Source: Neovahlkampfia damariscottae (taxonomy: Eukaryota; Heterolobosea; Selenaionea; Neovahlkampfiida; Neovahlkampfiidae). From it: a stretch of 64,000 nt of DNA. Positions within the stretch are counted from its first letter, which is position 1, and every line of letters starts with the position of its first letter. The stretch covers positions 206,365 through 270,364 of the forward strand of contig JABLTG010000005.1 of NCBI GenBank assembly GCA_016618085.1. Direction: 5' to 3'. The translations under genes were made by a program, and so were the position numbers. The notes under the pieces are model-generated. The model was not told the origin of the DNA. It searched no databases and worked only from the letters and a program-made list of their open reading frames with translations. This document shows positions 35,718-45,371 of the stretch, in pieces.

Positions 35718-36235
35718 TTAGAACCTAAATTTGAAGATCCAAACCTTCACTATCTACTCAATGAAATTAAAAACTTGAAGGAGAGGGTTGATGCCGTTGA
35801 ACACTTGCTTTTTTATCAAAAAGCCATAGCAATCTCTTGTTCAACAATTTGTAATTTTTTTCCTTTGCTTATTCTGAATTCACTGAAAATTCCAAGAATC
35901 AAAATGATACTTGGATTGATTATTTCTCTAAGCTTCAAACTAATGATAAAATAAAAAAGCTTGAAACTATAAGTTTTGAAGTTACAGAATTGAAAAAATT
36001 GGCGAAGATAGTAAATGAAAAAAATTTGCAGTCATCAAAAAGTGAAGAAGACAAATTTAAGTCTCATAGATGTTTTGAAAATCAGAAATGTAATTGGACT
36101 ATTGAAGAATGTTATGAATTCAATTACATTAATCTCTGTGATAAAGAGATCAAAACACTTCTTGAATTATTTTGTCACAATTTGCTCAAGTTGATTTCTC
36201 AAATTGAACCAATAGTATCATTGTATTTTAGTTGA
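35718..36235 (+). CDS. Possible coiled-coil protein, 5' end unresolved
   Basis: A coding-like stretch can be assembled from 35718-35795, a 21-nt exon 35830-35850, and 35897-36235 (ending TGA). The introns would be 34 and 46 nt with GT..AG ends. The product is charged and helical (LHYLLNEIKNLKER and KIKKLETISFEVTELKKLAK), with cysteines in the last third (HRCFENQKCNW). Upstream, no start codon joins in frame by a normal splice site. It may therefore be a gene whose first exon I cannot place (35491 and 35638 hold candidate ATGs) or a decaying gene. No family recognised. Confidence 0.35.
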
Positions 36236-36244
36236 GAAATAAAG

Positions 36245-36897
36245 ATGTGGAATTGGTTTGTTGGACTATTTGGTGGTTGTACAAATCCTACCATTAGAAC
36301 TGGAACAAGAGATGCTATTCAATACGCAAATGAACAATTAGAAGTAGAAGTTGATGCAGAAAAATCATTAGAGTTAACAATAGCAAAATTTACAGCAGCT
36401 TACAGTGAACAATCACAAAAAGAAAAAATACTGAATGATTGCAGAAATCAGTAAAAAAAAAAAAAAAAAAAAAATTAAATTTCAGATTGGAAGAGAAATA
36501 TAAAAAAATGGGTGTGGAAAATTCTGAAGTTGAATATAAATTAAAAATAGAATTACCAATGATTTTAAATCAAATACGTGATAAAATGATTGTTTATGAA
36601 GAAAAAATAAAATATTTAGAAGAACAACTTCAAACAATACGTGAACAGAGAATAATAACAGAAGAACAAAAATATAATTTACAAAAACAATTAGAAGATA
36701 ATACAACACAAGATGATGTCAGAAGTGATGTCATGTCAAATATAACAACTGAACATTCATCCATTACATTTGAATTGAAAGAATCAAATGAAGTAGAAGA
36801 AGAAGCACCTATTTTCAATGGTGATGAAATTGATTCAAAAAAAGAAGAAAAATCAAAATTATTATCTCAAAATGAAGAACAAGAAATTGAAATTTGA
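36245..36897 (+). CDS. Small coiled-coil protein, unknown
   Basis: Exons 36245-36450 and 36486-36897 (the intron carries a run of about 20 A) give 205 residues. The N-terminus MWNWFVGLFGGC is amphipathic, followed by two long helices (YANEQLEVEVDAEKSLELTI; IRDKMIVYEEKIKYLEEQLQ) and an acidic tail. Size, a hydrophobic N-terminal patch, basic helix and acidic C-terminus recall ESCRT-III (CHMP) subunits, but the family sequence signature is not evident, so I leave it unnamed. Confidence 0.7.
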
Positions 36898-36911
36898 TGA
36901 TCTCTCTTTTT

Positions 36912-37493
36912 TTAAAAATTTATTCCTTTGTTTTGTAATTTTAATTTTCTTTTTTCTTCTTTTTTTTTCATTCTATTTTGTTTTATAATTGCTCTTTTTT
37001 CTGGTATTGGACGATTGTATTTTTGAGCAGCCATTTTTATTTCCATTTTCGCATTTTGTTCTTTCTTATTTGATTTACTATTGCGTATTGCCATCATATT
37101 TTTGTAATAACTAAGAAATACTTGTTCTGGTTCCAATTTTGAAATTTCAACTCTGAGTGTTTTTCTACCTAAATAATAATAATCCATTTCTTCGCAGATA
37201 ACTTTTGCTGTTTCCATGTCTGCCACTTGTGCAAAAGCAACACCTCTTGATTTCCCTGTTTTTATACTTCTTACAACTCTAACTTGGATAACTTCACAAA
37301 ATTGTGAAAAAAATTCTTTGATTTGTTCTTCAAAAAAACCAATTGGAAGATGTCTTATTACCAAAAGTACAGCTTTTGAAGTTTCTTGAGGTGTTTCTGT
37401 TTCTTTTCTCTTCAATACAGTTTTTTTATTAGTTGTTGTTGTATTTTCATTTTCGGAATCTGATGAAGAAATGTCTTCGTTGTTGTAGTACAT
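36912..37493 (-). CDS. Nucleolar RRM protein, NIFK/Nop15 type
   Basis: One exon encodes 193 residues: an acidic, serine-rich N-terminus, one RRM (RNP2 LLVIRHLPIGF, RNP1 KSRGVAFAQV, residues about 42-118), and a strongly basic tail (KKKEEKRKLKLQNK). The RRM flanks (FFEEQIKEFFSQFCEVIQVR before, TLRVEISKLEPEQVF after) match yeast Nop15 and human NIFK, which act in 60S pre-ribosome maturation (ITS2 processing). The upstream 166 nt to the divergent four-TM gene contains ATTGG. Confidence 0.88.
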   Translation of the reverse strand: MYYNNEDISSSDSENENTTTTNKKTVLKRKETETPQETSKAVLLVIRHLPIGFFEEQIKEFFSQFCEVIQVRVVRSIKTGKSRGVAFAQVADMETAKVICEEMDYYYLGRKTLRVEISKLEPEQVFLSYYKNMMAIRNSKSNKKEQNAKMEIKMAAQKYNRPIPEKRAIIKQNRMKKKEEKRKLKLQNKGINF

Positions 37494-37659
37494 TTTTATT
37501 TGGAATCAAACAACGAATATTATTGGTCAAAATTATATAATCAAAAACAAATTCAAGAAACATAATTTTAAGAAAAAAATAGAACAGTTATTTGTTCCTT
37601 TTTGTAAAAAAGAATTTCATTGGATAAACAATCAAACTTCACTGAATTGGGTGCATAAA

Positions 37660-38351
37660 ATGGAATTATTTACAAAAGCAAATGAAAAAGTATGCCCAAA
37701 GTTGGATACATTAACAAAAGACTATCAAGTTCATTTTGTTAATTTGTTCAATTTGAAAACTCAAAAAGTGAATCTTATTTTTGTTTTTCTTTCTTTTGTG
37801 ATACAAACAATTTTGATTGGAATGTCAATATATTTTAGTAGTTCATGTCAATTATTAGTTTGTAGAAATACAGTCTTTTTTAGAGCTTGTAAGAAAAAAA
37901 AGAATAATTAAAAATCAAAGATACTTTTACTTTTATATTAGGAGTTTTAACTTTACTGTCAAACATATTATTACACCCAACAGTTAGTTTAATCCCTAAT
38001 TTTTTATTAATTTCAACTAATTTTTTAATTTCAATTTTGTTAATTTTAGTTTATTTTACCCAATTAAATACTCATGCATTAATGATTATTTTTTCAATAA
38101 CTCTTTTAATTTCAAATTTAATTTCAATTTGTATTTTTATTTTATCCATTATTGAAACTTATTTTTTAATTATAAAAAATAAAAAAATTGAAAAAGAAAT
38201 TGAAGAAAATTATATACCTCAAATAAATGATAGTCAATATGATGAAGAAGAAATTGAAATGAAAAGAGAAAAGAAAAAGAAGTTGCGAGTAAATACTGTT
38301 ATTGAATCACCAATGTTTGAAATTCAATTATCACCAATAAATAAAAATTAA
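37660..38351 (+). CDS. Four-TM membrane protein, unknown
   Basis: Exons 37660-37888 and 37921-38351 give 219 residues. Hydrophobic segments: NLIFVFLSFVIQTILIGMSI; FTFILGVLTLLSNILL; NFLLISTNFLISILLILVYF; MIIFSITLLISNLISICIFI. The last runs into a helix and a charged cytosolic tail with basic KREKKKKLR. Two cysteines lie in the first loop (SSCQLLVC). The layout is tetraspan-like (tetraspanin, claudin or MARVEL), without their motifs. Confidence 0.7.
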
Positions 38352-38383
38352 AATTTTTATACATATTCAATCATTTTTTTGAT

Positions 38384-39469
38384 CTACTTTTTTAATTCGT
38401 TTAAAAATAAAATATCATCTTTTGTCAATTCTTCTTCATATTTTAATTGAGAAATAGAATGAGATAAAATTGAATGAGATATTTTCAATCCATTATTTAA
38501 TTCTAATTTTTTTAATTCATTTTTTAATTTCCAAATTTCTTTTAAAAATTGTTTTTCTTCTTTAGTTAGAGTATTTTTTTTTTTTTCAATTAAATGACGT
38601 ACAATTTTATTATATTCAAAATCATTCAAATCATTGGTTAAATGAATTGATTTCGTTTTGTTATATTGTTCAATGATTTCATTCAAAAATTCTTTTTCTT
38701 CTTCTGTTCTAAATCTTTCTTCTTTACATAAAATAAAAGTTCCAGTTGCCAATGAAATTTCTGGTTTTGTTGCATCATTATCAAAGAGATGTTTATTCAA
38801 TTTGATATAATATTCATGTAATGCAGAACAATATGCTTCTTCTTCCATTGTTCTATCTTGTTTTTTCTTTTGAAATATTTCAAAAGCGCAAATGAAAATT
38901 TCTAATTCTTGTTCATTTGTCAACTTCAATTTTCTTTCTTTTTTTTTAATTTTCTCTACTTCTTCTTTTTTTTCGACAGTTTGAAGTCTTGTTGGTGACA
39001 TTGATTTTGAAATTGGATTATCAACTTTTGTTTTTTTTATAATTGACATGGCTTGAGCAGTTAATGAATTTGATCTTTTGATTTCAACAGTTTTTTTTTG
39101 GATAGATTTTAAAGATGTTTCTGTGATTATTTTATACCATTCTTTGAATTTATTTTCATCATTTTCAAAATTTAATAAAAAACTGTCTTCTGAGTTGGTG
39201 ACACAAATACTAAACTTTTTTTCTGTTGATTTTTCAATAAGTAAATTCTTCAAATTTATAGTCTCTCCTACACTTTTTTTATTTTTCTCTTTGTAAAAAT
39301 CAAGTTTTTTTTCAGTTAACACAACGAATCTTTCTTTCCATTTTATTTTTTTTTCTTTTTTTGCAAATTGAATTAAATCTTCTTTTATAGTGGATTCTGG
39401 TATATCCAGTGATGCATCAGATTTTGATTTTGCTTTATTCAATCCAAAGAGTATATTTTTTGCAAACAT
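38384..39469 (-). CDS. PH-domain protein, otherwise unknown
   Basis: One exon, 361 residues. A PH domain at about 30-125 (KKIKWKERFVVLTEKKLDFY to the conserved Trp in NKFKEWYKIITE). A basic serine-rich linker follows, then a helical, charged C-terminal region of about 190 residues with repeated short helices starting LT-E/K-E (KLTNEQELEIFI, TLTKEEKQFLKEI, ELTKDDILFLNEL). Likely a phosphoinositide-dependent scaffold; partners are unknown. It sits 74 nt from the thiolase stop. Confidence 0.75.
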   Translation of the reverse strand: MFAKNILFGLNKAKSKSDASLDIPESTIKEDLIQFAKKEKKIKWKERFVVLTEKKLDFYKEKNKKSVGETINLKNLLIEKSTEKKFSICVTNSEDSFLLNFENDENKFKEWYKIITETSLKSIQKKTVEIKRSNSLTAQAMSIIKKTKVDNPISKSMSPTRLQTVEKKEEVEKIKKKERKLKLTNEQELEIFICAFEIFQKKKQDRTMEEEAYCSALHEYYIKLNKHLFDNDATKPEISLATGTFILCKEERFRTEEEKEFLNEIIEQYNKTKSIHLTNDLNDFEYNKIVRHLIEKKKNTLTKEEKQFLKEIWKLKNELKKLELNNGLKISHSILSHSISQLKYEEELTKDDILFLNELKK

Positions 39470-39543
39470 CAGTTGTTAGAGTCGGAAAAATCTTTCAGAA
39501 GTTGACCAATAAAATGCAGGAGATCTTTCAACCAAAAATTTAT

Positions 39544-40849
39544 TTAAATGTTTTCAATAACAATAGCGGAAGCACCACCACCACCATTGCAAATAGAAGC
39601 AACTCCAGTGGAACCACCATGATTTTTTAAAGCATAAAGTAAAGAAACTATAATTCTTGCACCAGAAGCCCCAATTGGATGTCCAAGACTAACAGCACCT
39701 CCATTGACATTTACTTTTGATTCATCCAAATTTAAGATTTGCATGTTTGCCAATGAAACCACTGAAAATGCTTCATTAATTTCAAATAAATCAATATCTG
39801 ATGTTTTAAGACCTGCTTGTTTTAAAGCTTTTGGAATAGCTAAACTTGGTGCAGTTGTGAATTCAACAGGTGCTTTTTCTGCATCTGCAAATCCTCTAAT
39901 TCTAGCAAGTGGTTTAAGACCTGCTCTTTTTGCTTTATCTTCACTCATTAATAAAAGACAAGCAGCACCATCATTTAAAGTTGAAGCATTAGCTGCTGTA
40001 ACAGTTCCTTCTTTATCAAAAACTGGTTTTAAAGTTGGAATTCTGTCAAAATTTACATTTGTGAATTCTTCATCTTCGTCAACTAAAACTGTTCCTTTTT
40101 TTGATTCAACACCAACTGAGAACATTTCTTGTTTGAAAAGACCTTTTTTTGTTGCTTCTGCTGTTCTTTTATATGATTGAATTGCATAAGCATCTTGTTG
40201 TTCTCTAGTGAATTTATATTCTTTTGCACATTGTTCTGCACACCATCCCATATGTTTGTTACTAAATGGATCTGTTAGACCATCCAAAACCATTGAATCT
40301 TGAACTTTTCCATCTCCGAGTCTGTAACCAAATCTTGCCTTTGGTAAAAGATATGGTGAATTTGTCATACTTTCGAAACCCTAAGGAGTATTTAGTAAAT
40401 TTTTTATTTTCTTACTCCTGCTAAAACTGTTTCACTTTGACCTAACATAATACTTTGAGCACCATACATGACTGATTTCATTCCAGATGCGCACATTTTA
40501 TTAATTGTTGTGCAAGTTGTTGAAACAGGCAATCCACCATATATAGCTGCTTGTCTTGCTGGTGCTTGTCCAAGTCCTGCTGATAAAACGTTACCAAGAA
40601 TTACTTCTTCAATTTCGCTAACAGAAACTCCTGCTCTTTCTAAAGCTGTTTTAACAGCAAGTGCACCTAATTTTGGAGCACTGAATGAAGCTAATTTTCC
40701 ATTAAAACTGCCCTGTATTGTTGTCAAAATTAAATGACCAAAAAACTTACGACAGGTGTTCTACACGCAGAAACAATAACAACATTCTTAGTTGAATAAA
40801 AGTTCTTAATTGAATCTTTTAAAATTTGTTTTGAAAATTTTTTCATCAT
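39544..40849 (-). CDS. Acetyl-CoA C-acetyltransferase (thiolase)
   Basis: Exons 40751-40849, 40416-40712 and 39544-40380 give 410 residues, normal for ACAT. Catalytic residues: the acyl-accepting Cys in NKMCASGMKSVM (about 107), His in SLGHPIGASGARI and the second Cys in SICNGGGGAS. The motif AGGFESMTNSPY spans the second intron exactly as in ACAT1. The N-terminus (MMKKFSKQILKDSIKNFYST) is basic and amphipathic without acids in the first ten residues, a mitochondrial targeting signal. It makes or cleaves acetoacetyl-CoA in ketone/isoleucine metabolism or feeds the mevalonate route. The base composition (more alanine/glycine codons) is less AT-rich than its neighbours, normal for a conserved, highly expressed enzyme. 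Confidence 0.95.
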
Positions 40850-40902
40850 CACCCTTTTTTTGAATTTAGTTTGATTCGTTAGAAGAAAAACCACCAATAA
40901 AA
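40850..40902. promoter_or_regulatory. 53-nt bidirectional promoter, thiolase / CCR4-type nuclease
   Basis: Only 53 nt separate the divergent starts. It includes a CCAAT (about 40893) nine nt before the nuclease ATG. Confidence 0.5.
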
Positions 40903-41989
40903 ATGCAGAACTTTTATCACAGTTTAGAAAATTTAACGTTGGAAGATGAAATCAAAATTATTAAAAAAAAAAAAGAATCATCTGTTTATAGTCAACATCC
41001 AAAACTCATGGGCAGACACCTTCGAACAATTGAAAAAAAAGACAAAAATTTGACAACTCTAAAAATAGTGACTTATAACATACTTTGTCCTCAATACTGC
41101 AGTTTTTATCAAGTAATCTCAAATAATATTAAAATTACTTTAGTTTCATTATGCTTCCAGAAAAAGTTTAGGTAAAAAAAAAATTAATGATTTTAAGTAC
41201 CATCAAAACAGTTTGGGAGTAAGTAAAGACAAACAAGTTCATTTTTTAAAAGAAATCGAAAATTTAAAATAATTTCTGAATTACTTTCTTATTCTTCTGA
41301 TATTATTTGTTTACAAGAAGTTGATCAGTATAAATGGTTTAAACAACAATTAGGAAAATTTGATTTTGATTCAGGTAAAAAAAATAAAAAAAAATGACAA
41401 ATAAGTTTATTATCGAAGAACAAATCAAAAATGTGATGGATGCGCTACTTTTTATAATAAAAACAAATACAAATTCATTGATAAATTAACTGTCAATTTC
41501 AATGATGTTTCAAAAGACCCAGAATATCACACAGACAATATAGGATTGATTTGTATTTTTGAAACAATTGAAGAAATACCAAAAAGATTTTGTGTCATCA
41601 ATGTTCATTTTTATTGGGACCCATCTTATGAAAATGTCAAATTAGGTCAATCAAATTTCATTTTAGAGTTTATTGAAAACAATATTCCAAAAGATATTGG
41701 AATTATACTTTGTGGTGATTTTAATTCATTACCTGAAAGTAATGTTTATAAAAATTTTGATAAAAATAATTTTGAGAGTGTAAATAAAAAACTAGGCGAA
41801 CCTGAATTTACAAATTATACTAAAAATTTCAAAGGAACTCTTGATTATATATTCTTGAATTCGAAATTTAAAGTTCATCAAATTTTAGAAAATGTATCAA
41901 TTGATAAAGTTCAAAAAGAAATTGCTTTACCAAATAATTTCTTTGCTTCTGATCACTTAGCAGTTTATTCAGAAATAATTTTGAAATAA
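40903..41989 (+). CDS. CCR4/nocturnin-type exonuclease (EEP fold)
   Basis: Exons 40903-41112, 41144-41171, a 7-nt exon 41212-41218, 41253-41374 and 41406-41989 give 316 residues. Motifs of the Mg-dependent endonuclease/exonuclease/phosphatase fold: VTYNILCPQYC, the conserved Trp-Glu supplied by the micro-exon (VWENRKFKII), SDIICLQEVD with the catalytic Glu, DGCATFYNKNK, VINVHFYWDP, CGDFNSLPES, TLDYIFLN and SDHLAVYSEI. It is most like CCR4-class deadenylases/nocturnin, which remove poly(A) or dephosphorylate small nucleotides. There is no LRR, so it is a short nocturnin/angel-like form. Confidence 0.9.
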
Positions 41990-41993
41990 ATTT

Positions 41994-43381
41994 TTATTTT
42001 TGAATAAATGCACCTAATGCACCTAAATATGAATCATGATTTACAAACATCGCTTTAATTTCACCTTTTGTCCAATATTTCATTCCCCAAACTAATTTTG
42101 ACCAAACATGTTCATTATTTCGAATGAATCCACCTGAGTAAAAAACATTTTTTGCTTTGTATTTCTTTGCATTTAAAATTGATATTTGTGAAATATTATT
42201 AGCAATCATAAACAATAATGATTTTACTGCATCACCTGGTTCAAATGCATCCGATAATTTTTTATTTTCTGGTATTTTCATTGTTCCCACTTTACCAAAT
42301 GTCGACGCTATTGTTTGTGCAGATAATCCATGTTCACCATAATCTTTACCATAGATATCTCCAACTAGTAAATCAACTTTACAATTATCTCCATTTTTAG
42401 CTAACTTAATTGCTTGTTTGAAATCAGTTGTTCCAGTTAAAAGTCGAACAAGACCATTAAAAGTACCACCTCCAATAGTACTACCAGAAACACGTTCAAA
42501 TTTACCTTTGTCTTTTACCAAAATTATGCTTATACCGCTACCGCATTGAACAAAAATGTAAGGATATAATTCTCTTTTGTTATTGAAAAATACACCTTTT
42601 TTTTCTTTATCTTCAAAAGAAAAAATTGGTGACTCTATTCCTTTTAATGACAATAAAAAATCAAGTCCTTTAATCAGAGAGCCAATTTCATCTCTTTGTA
42701 TAAAATTGATACCAAGTTCACTTTGTACTAAATCTGAGTATTTATAAGCACCACCTCCTGTTGCATTACATGATTTCGCTTTTTTACCAAATCGTTCTAA
42801 AAGTTTATGAGATTTTAAATATTCAAAAAATGCTTCTTGATCTGAAGATGGATATTCCAAGAATCTCATTACAGCTCCTTGAACTTTTTGAAAATTTTTA
42901 AAAAAAATAAAAAAATATTACTTCCAATGGGTATTTCGAAAGATTCTAAATCTATTGATCGAAAATCAAATGAAGAAACAGGTGAAAACTCTATAAATGT
43001 AGGAGTTCTTTTTGAATTTATGTATTCTTTTGGATTTATTTTTCTGGATTCATTCAAAATTCTAATTTTATCTTCTTTTGTTTCAAAATCTAAGTAAACA
43101 ACTGTTGAAAAAAAGAATTAATTTTTTGAAAATTTGTCACCTTTTGTTCTTGTACCACCTATGTCCAAGGCAAAAGGTGCAATAAAATCAACCGCTTTAA
43201 TTTTTGAAGGTTTTTTATATGAAACTGCTCTTTGTCCTTTGATCTTCTTTGCAAAATATGGTATCACCACTATCAGAAATGTATATAACATGGCTGCTGA
43301 AGCAAAGCCAAACAGAGAGAAAAAAATGTTGATAATCATGCTCCAATTGATGTTTGAGGCAATGATTTGTAAAAGAGCCAT
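41994..43381 (-). CDS. Pantothenate kinase (eukaryotic type II) with N-terminal TM
   Basis: Exons 43141-43381, 42922-43101 and 41994-42883 give 436 residues. The nucleotide-binding motif ALDIGGTRTK (about 77), the catalytic region EFSPVSSFDF, CNATGGGAYKYSDL, SGSTIGGGTFNGLVRLLTG and FYSGGFIRNN are conserved. It phosphorylates pantothenate, the committed step of CoA synthesis. Unusually a hydrophobic segment (SMIINIFFSLFGFASAAMLY, running on through FLIVVIPYF) precedes the kinase domain. The start used is ATG 43379-43381. It converges on the CCR4 gene with only 4 nt between the stop codons. Confidence 0.92.
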
Positions 43382-43945
43382 CCAATTGGTAGGTTTTTGT
43401 TTCCAAAGATAAAACTGCAATTTATCCGAAAATAAACCATTATTTTTTTAATTCTTAAATAAAAAAAATTGCAAAATAAGGGAGATTTTTCGACCAATAA
43501 AATCTACCTTTGTATCCTTATCAGAGCTGTCTAAGACTTCCAATAACAGAATTGGTGAGAACTACACACTGCAGAAACGCGATAGATAGTGGAAAATCTA
43601 AACTTCTTTATTTGAACATAGAAATGTCAGCGGTATCGGAATCATATTTCAAAGAAAAAAATTGTAAAGGGAATAGAGGAGGTAGATTTTTATGCATATC
43701 TCAATAGATGCATCTATGTGTTATTTGGATACTTTCAATTTAAGATTCAATAAAATTTTGAAAATTTTTACACTCTCAATAAACTCTGAAACCTCAAAAC
43801 TAAAAAGAGTTTCTTATAATCACACTTTCTCTTTTGTTATTCTTGGTAAAACCCTAAAATCAACTTTTCTTGATGTAGGTTGAGATTGATTTATTTTTAC
43901 CATTTCCACCAATCAAACCAAATCCTCAACTTCACTCCAACAGTA
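43382..43945. other. 564-nt divergent intergenic region
   Basis: Lies between the pantothenate kinase and penta-EF-hand starts. It has CCAAT/ATTGG elements at both ends (about 43386, 43495 and 43909). Its middle (43510-43690) is less AT-rich than other spacers. It may hold a small gene (see next entry) or a structured RNA I do not recognise. Confidence 0.35.
43624..43883 (+). CDS. Very tentative small protein, 77 residues
   Basis: Exons 43624-43681 and 43708-43883 join in frame across a 26-nt GT..AG intron, shorter than any well-supported intron here. The product (starting MSAVSESYFKEKNC) shows no recognisable motif. The reading could be accidental. Confidence 0.2.
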
Positions 43946-44904
43946 ATGTCACAAAACAATTATTCTGGTTATGGTGTTCAAAAAGGACAATATGGTCAAC
44001 AAAATCAACAAGGTTATAATCCTCAACAACAAGGTTCCTTTCAGCAAGGTGGTTACAATCCACAACAACAACAACAAGGATCTTTTCAACAAGGTGGTTA
44101 TAACCCTCAACAAAACCAACAACAACAATATCAACCACAACAACAATATGGTGGATATGGTGTTCAACAACAACAATATAAACCACAACAACAGTACGGA
44201 GGTTATGGTGTTCAACAAGGTAGCTTTCAACAACAACAACAATATAATCCAAATCAACAACAAGGTAGTTTTCAACAAGGTGGTTATAACCCTCAACAAA
44301 ACCAACAACAACAATATCAACCACAACAACAATATGGTGGATATGGTGTTCAACAACAACAATATGATCCAAAATTAGTTCAATGGTTTCAAGCAGTTGA
44401 CACAGATAATTCTGGAGCAATTGACTCAACTGAATTGAAAAAAGCATTAAGTTATGGTGGTTTAGAATTCAGTTATGAAGCTTCTTTACTTCTTATAAAA
44501 ATGTTTGATAAAGGAAAAAGTGGAAACATTACACTCTCTGAATTTTCAGCACTTTTTACATATTTAGGAAAAATGAAGATGGCATTTAAACAAGTTGATC
44601 AAGATGGTTCTGGTACTCTTGATCAACAAGAAGTTTTAAAAGCTTTAATGACAGCAGGCTATCAAGTTGATCAAAAAGTTTATAGTGTTATATTTAAAAA
44701 ATTTGATAGAAAAAACAAAGGAGGTAAAAAGAAAGTTATTCATTTTTTTTTCGTTTAGAAATTAATTTTGATGGTTATATTGAATTATGTGTTTTTCTTG
44801 GTACTTGTAGAAATATTTTTCAAAAATATGATTCTTATGGTAATGGTAAAATTACTCTAGATTTAAATTCATTTCTTGATGTCGCTTCTTTTATTTATCC
44901 ATAA
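43946..44904 (+). CDS. Penta-EF-hand protein with Q/G/Y-rich repeat head
   Basis: Exons 43946-44723 and 44759-44904 give 307 residues. Residues 1 to about 148 are a low-complexity repeat of Gln, Gly, Tyr, Asn and Pro (units such as GSFQQGGYNPQQ and QQYGGYGVQQQQ), prion-like in composition. A calcium-binding penta-EF-hand domain follows: loops DTDNSGAIDSTE, DKGKSGNITLSE and DQDGSGTLDQQE are canonical or near-canonical, the fourth (KNKGGEINFDGY) and fifth (DSYGNGKITLD) are divergent. This is the ALG-2/PDCD6-sorcin-grancalcin layout, in which a Gly/Pro-rich head precedes five EF-hands that dimerise. Family members link Ca2+ to membrane repair, ESCRT and vesicle traffic. Confidence 0.92.
44083..44365 (+). 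repeat. 97-nt perfect direct duplication in the PEF repeat head
   Basis: By eye the segment 44083-44179 recurs at 44269-44365 (offset 186 nt, 62 codons), from TTTTCAACAAGG through CAACAACAACAATAT, without differences I can see. It is a recent in-frame expansion inside the CAA-rich repeat. Confidence 0.8.
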
Positions 44905-44956
44905 ATTTTTGTTTATTTTTAATACTTTTTCTTTTTTTTTATTTGTCCAATAAAAA

Positions 44957-45262
44957 ATGTCAAACGAATTGTTGAACGAATTTGTTGAAGAACAAAAGAA
45001 ATTTTGGAGTCAATTAGAGAAAAAACAAACCAAATTTTTTAAAGATATTGAAACTAGACTTTCAAATATTGAAAATCAAATGGGCTCATCAGAAACAGTA
45101 CAACAAAAAGTTGAAGTTGTCCATAGACCAAGAAAAAATCCTTTAGAAAAATATTCAACAGAGAAAAAAGATAAGATGAGAAAAACTTTACAAAAGTCAT
45201 CAAATGAAACTTTAGAACAAATTATCAAAAATTGGTCAAAATATTATGAAAATAAATTTTAA
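44957..45262 (+). CDS. Small coiled-coil protein, unknown
   Basis: One exon, 101 residues, highly charged and helical (FVEEQKKFWSQLEKKQTKFF; IETRLSNIENQMG) with a basic middle (VVHRPRKNPLEKY). CCAAT sits nine nt before the ATG, supporting a real gene. No family recognised. Confidence 0.6.
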   Translation: MSNELLNEFVEEQKKFWSQLEKKQTKFFKDIETRLSNIENQMGSSETVQQKVEVVHRPRKNPLEKYSTEKKDKMRKTLQKSSNETLEQIIKNWSKYYENKF

Positions 45263-45371
45263 ATTTAAACAAGTTGTTTTTAACTGTATTGGTTTGAATG
45301 GAGGATATGAAAACCAAAATCAGAATAAATCTGTGAGTGAACAAAAAACTCAAGTGTTCAAAACAATATTT

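Noticed and set aside
39704-40180. 158-codon plus-strand open frame
   Set aside because: It is antisense to the thiolase catalytic domain.
43932-44447. Several long Val/Leu/Asn-rich open frames over the PEF head in other frames and strand
   Set aside because: They are by-products of CAA/CAACAA repeats; only the Gln/Gly/Tyr frame continues into EF-hands.
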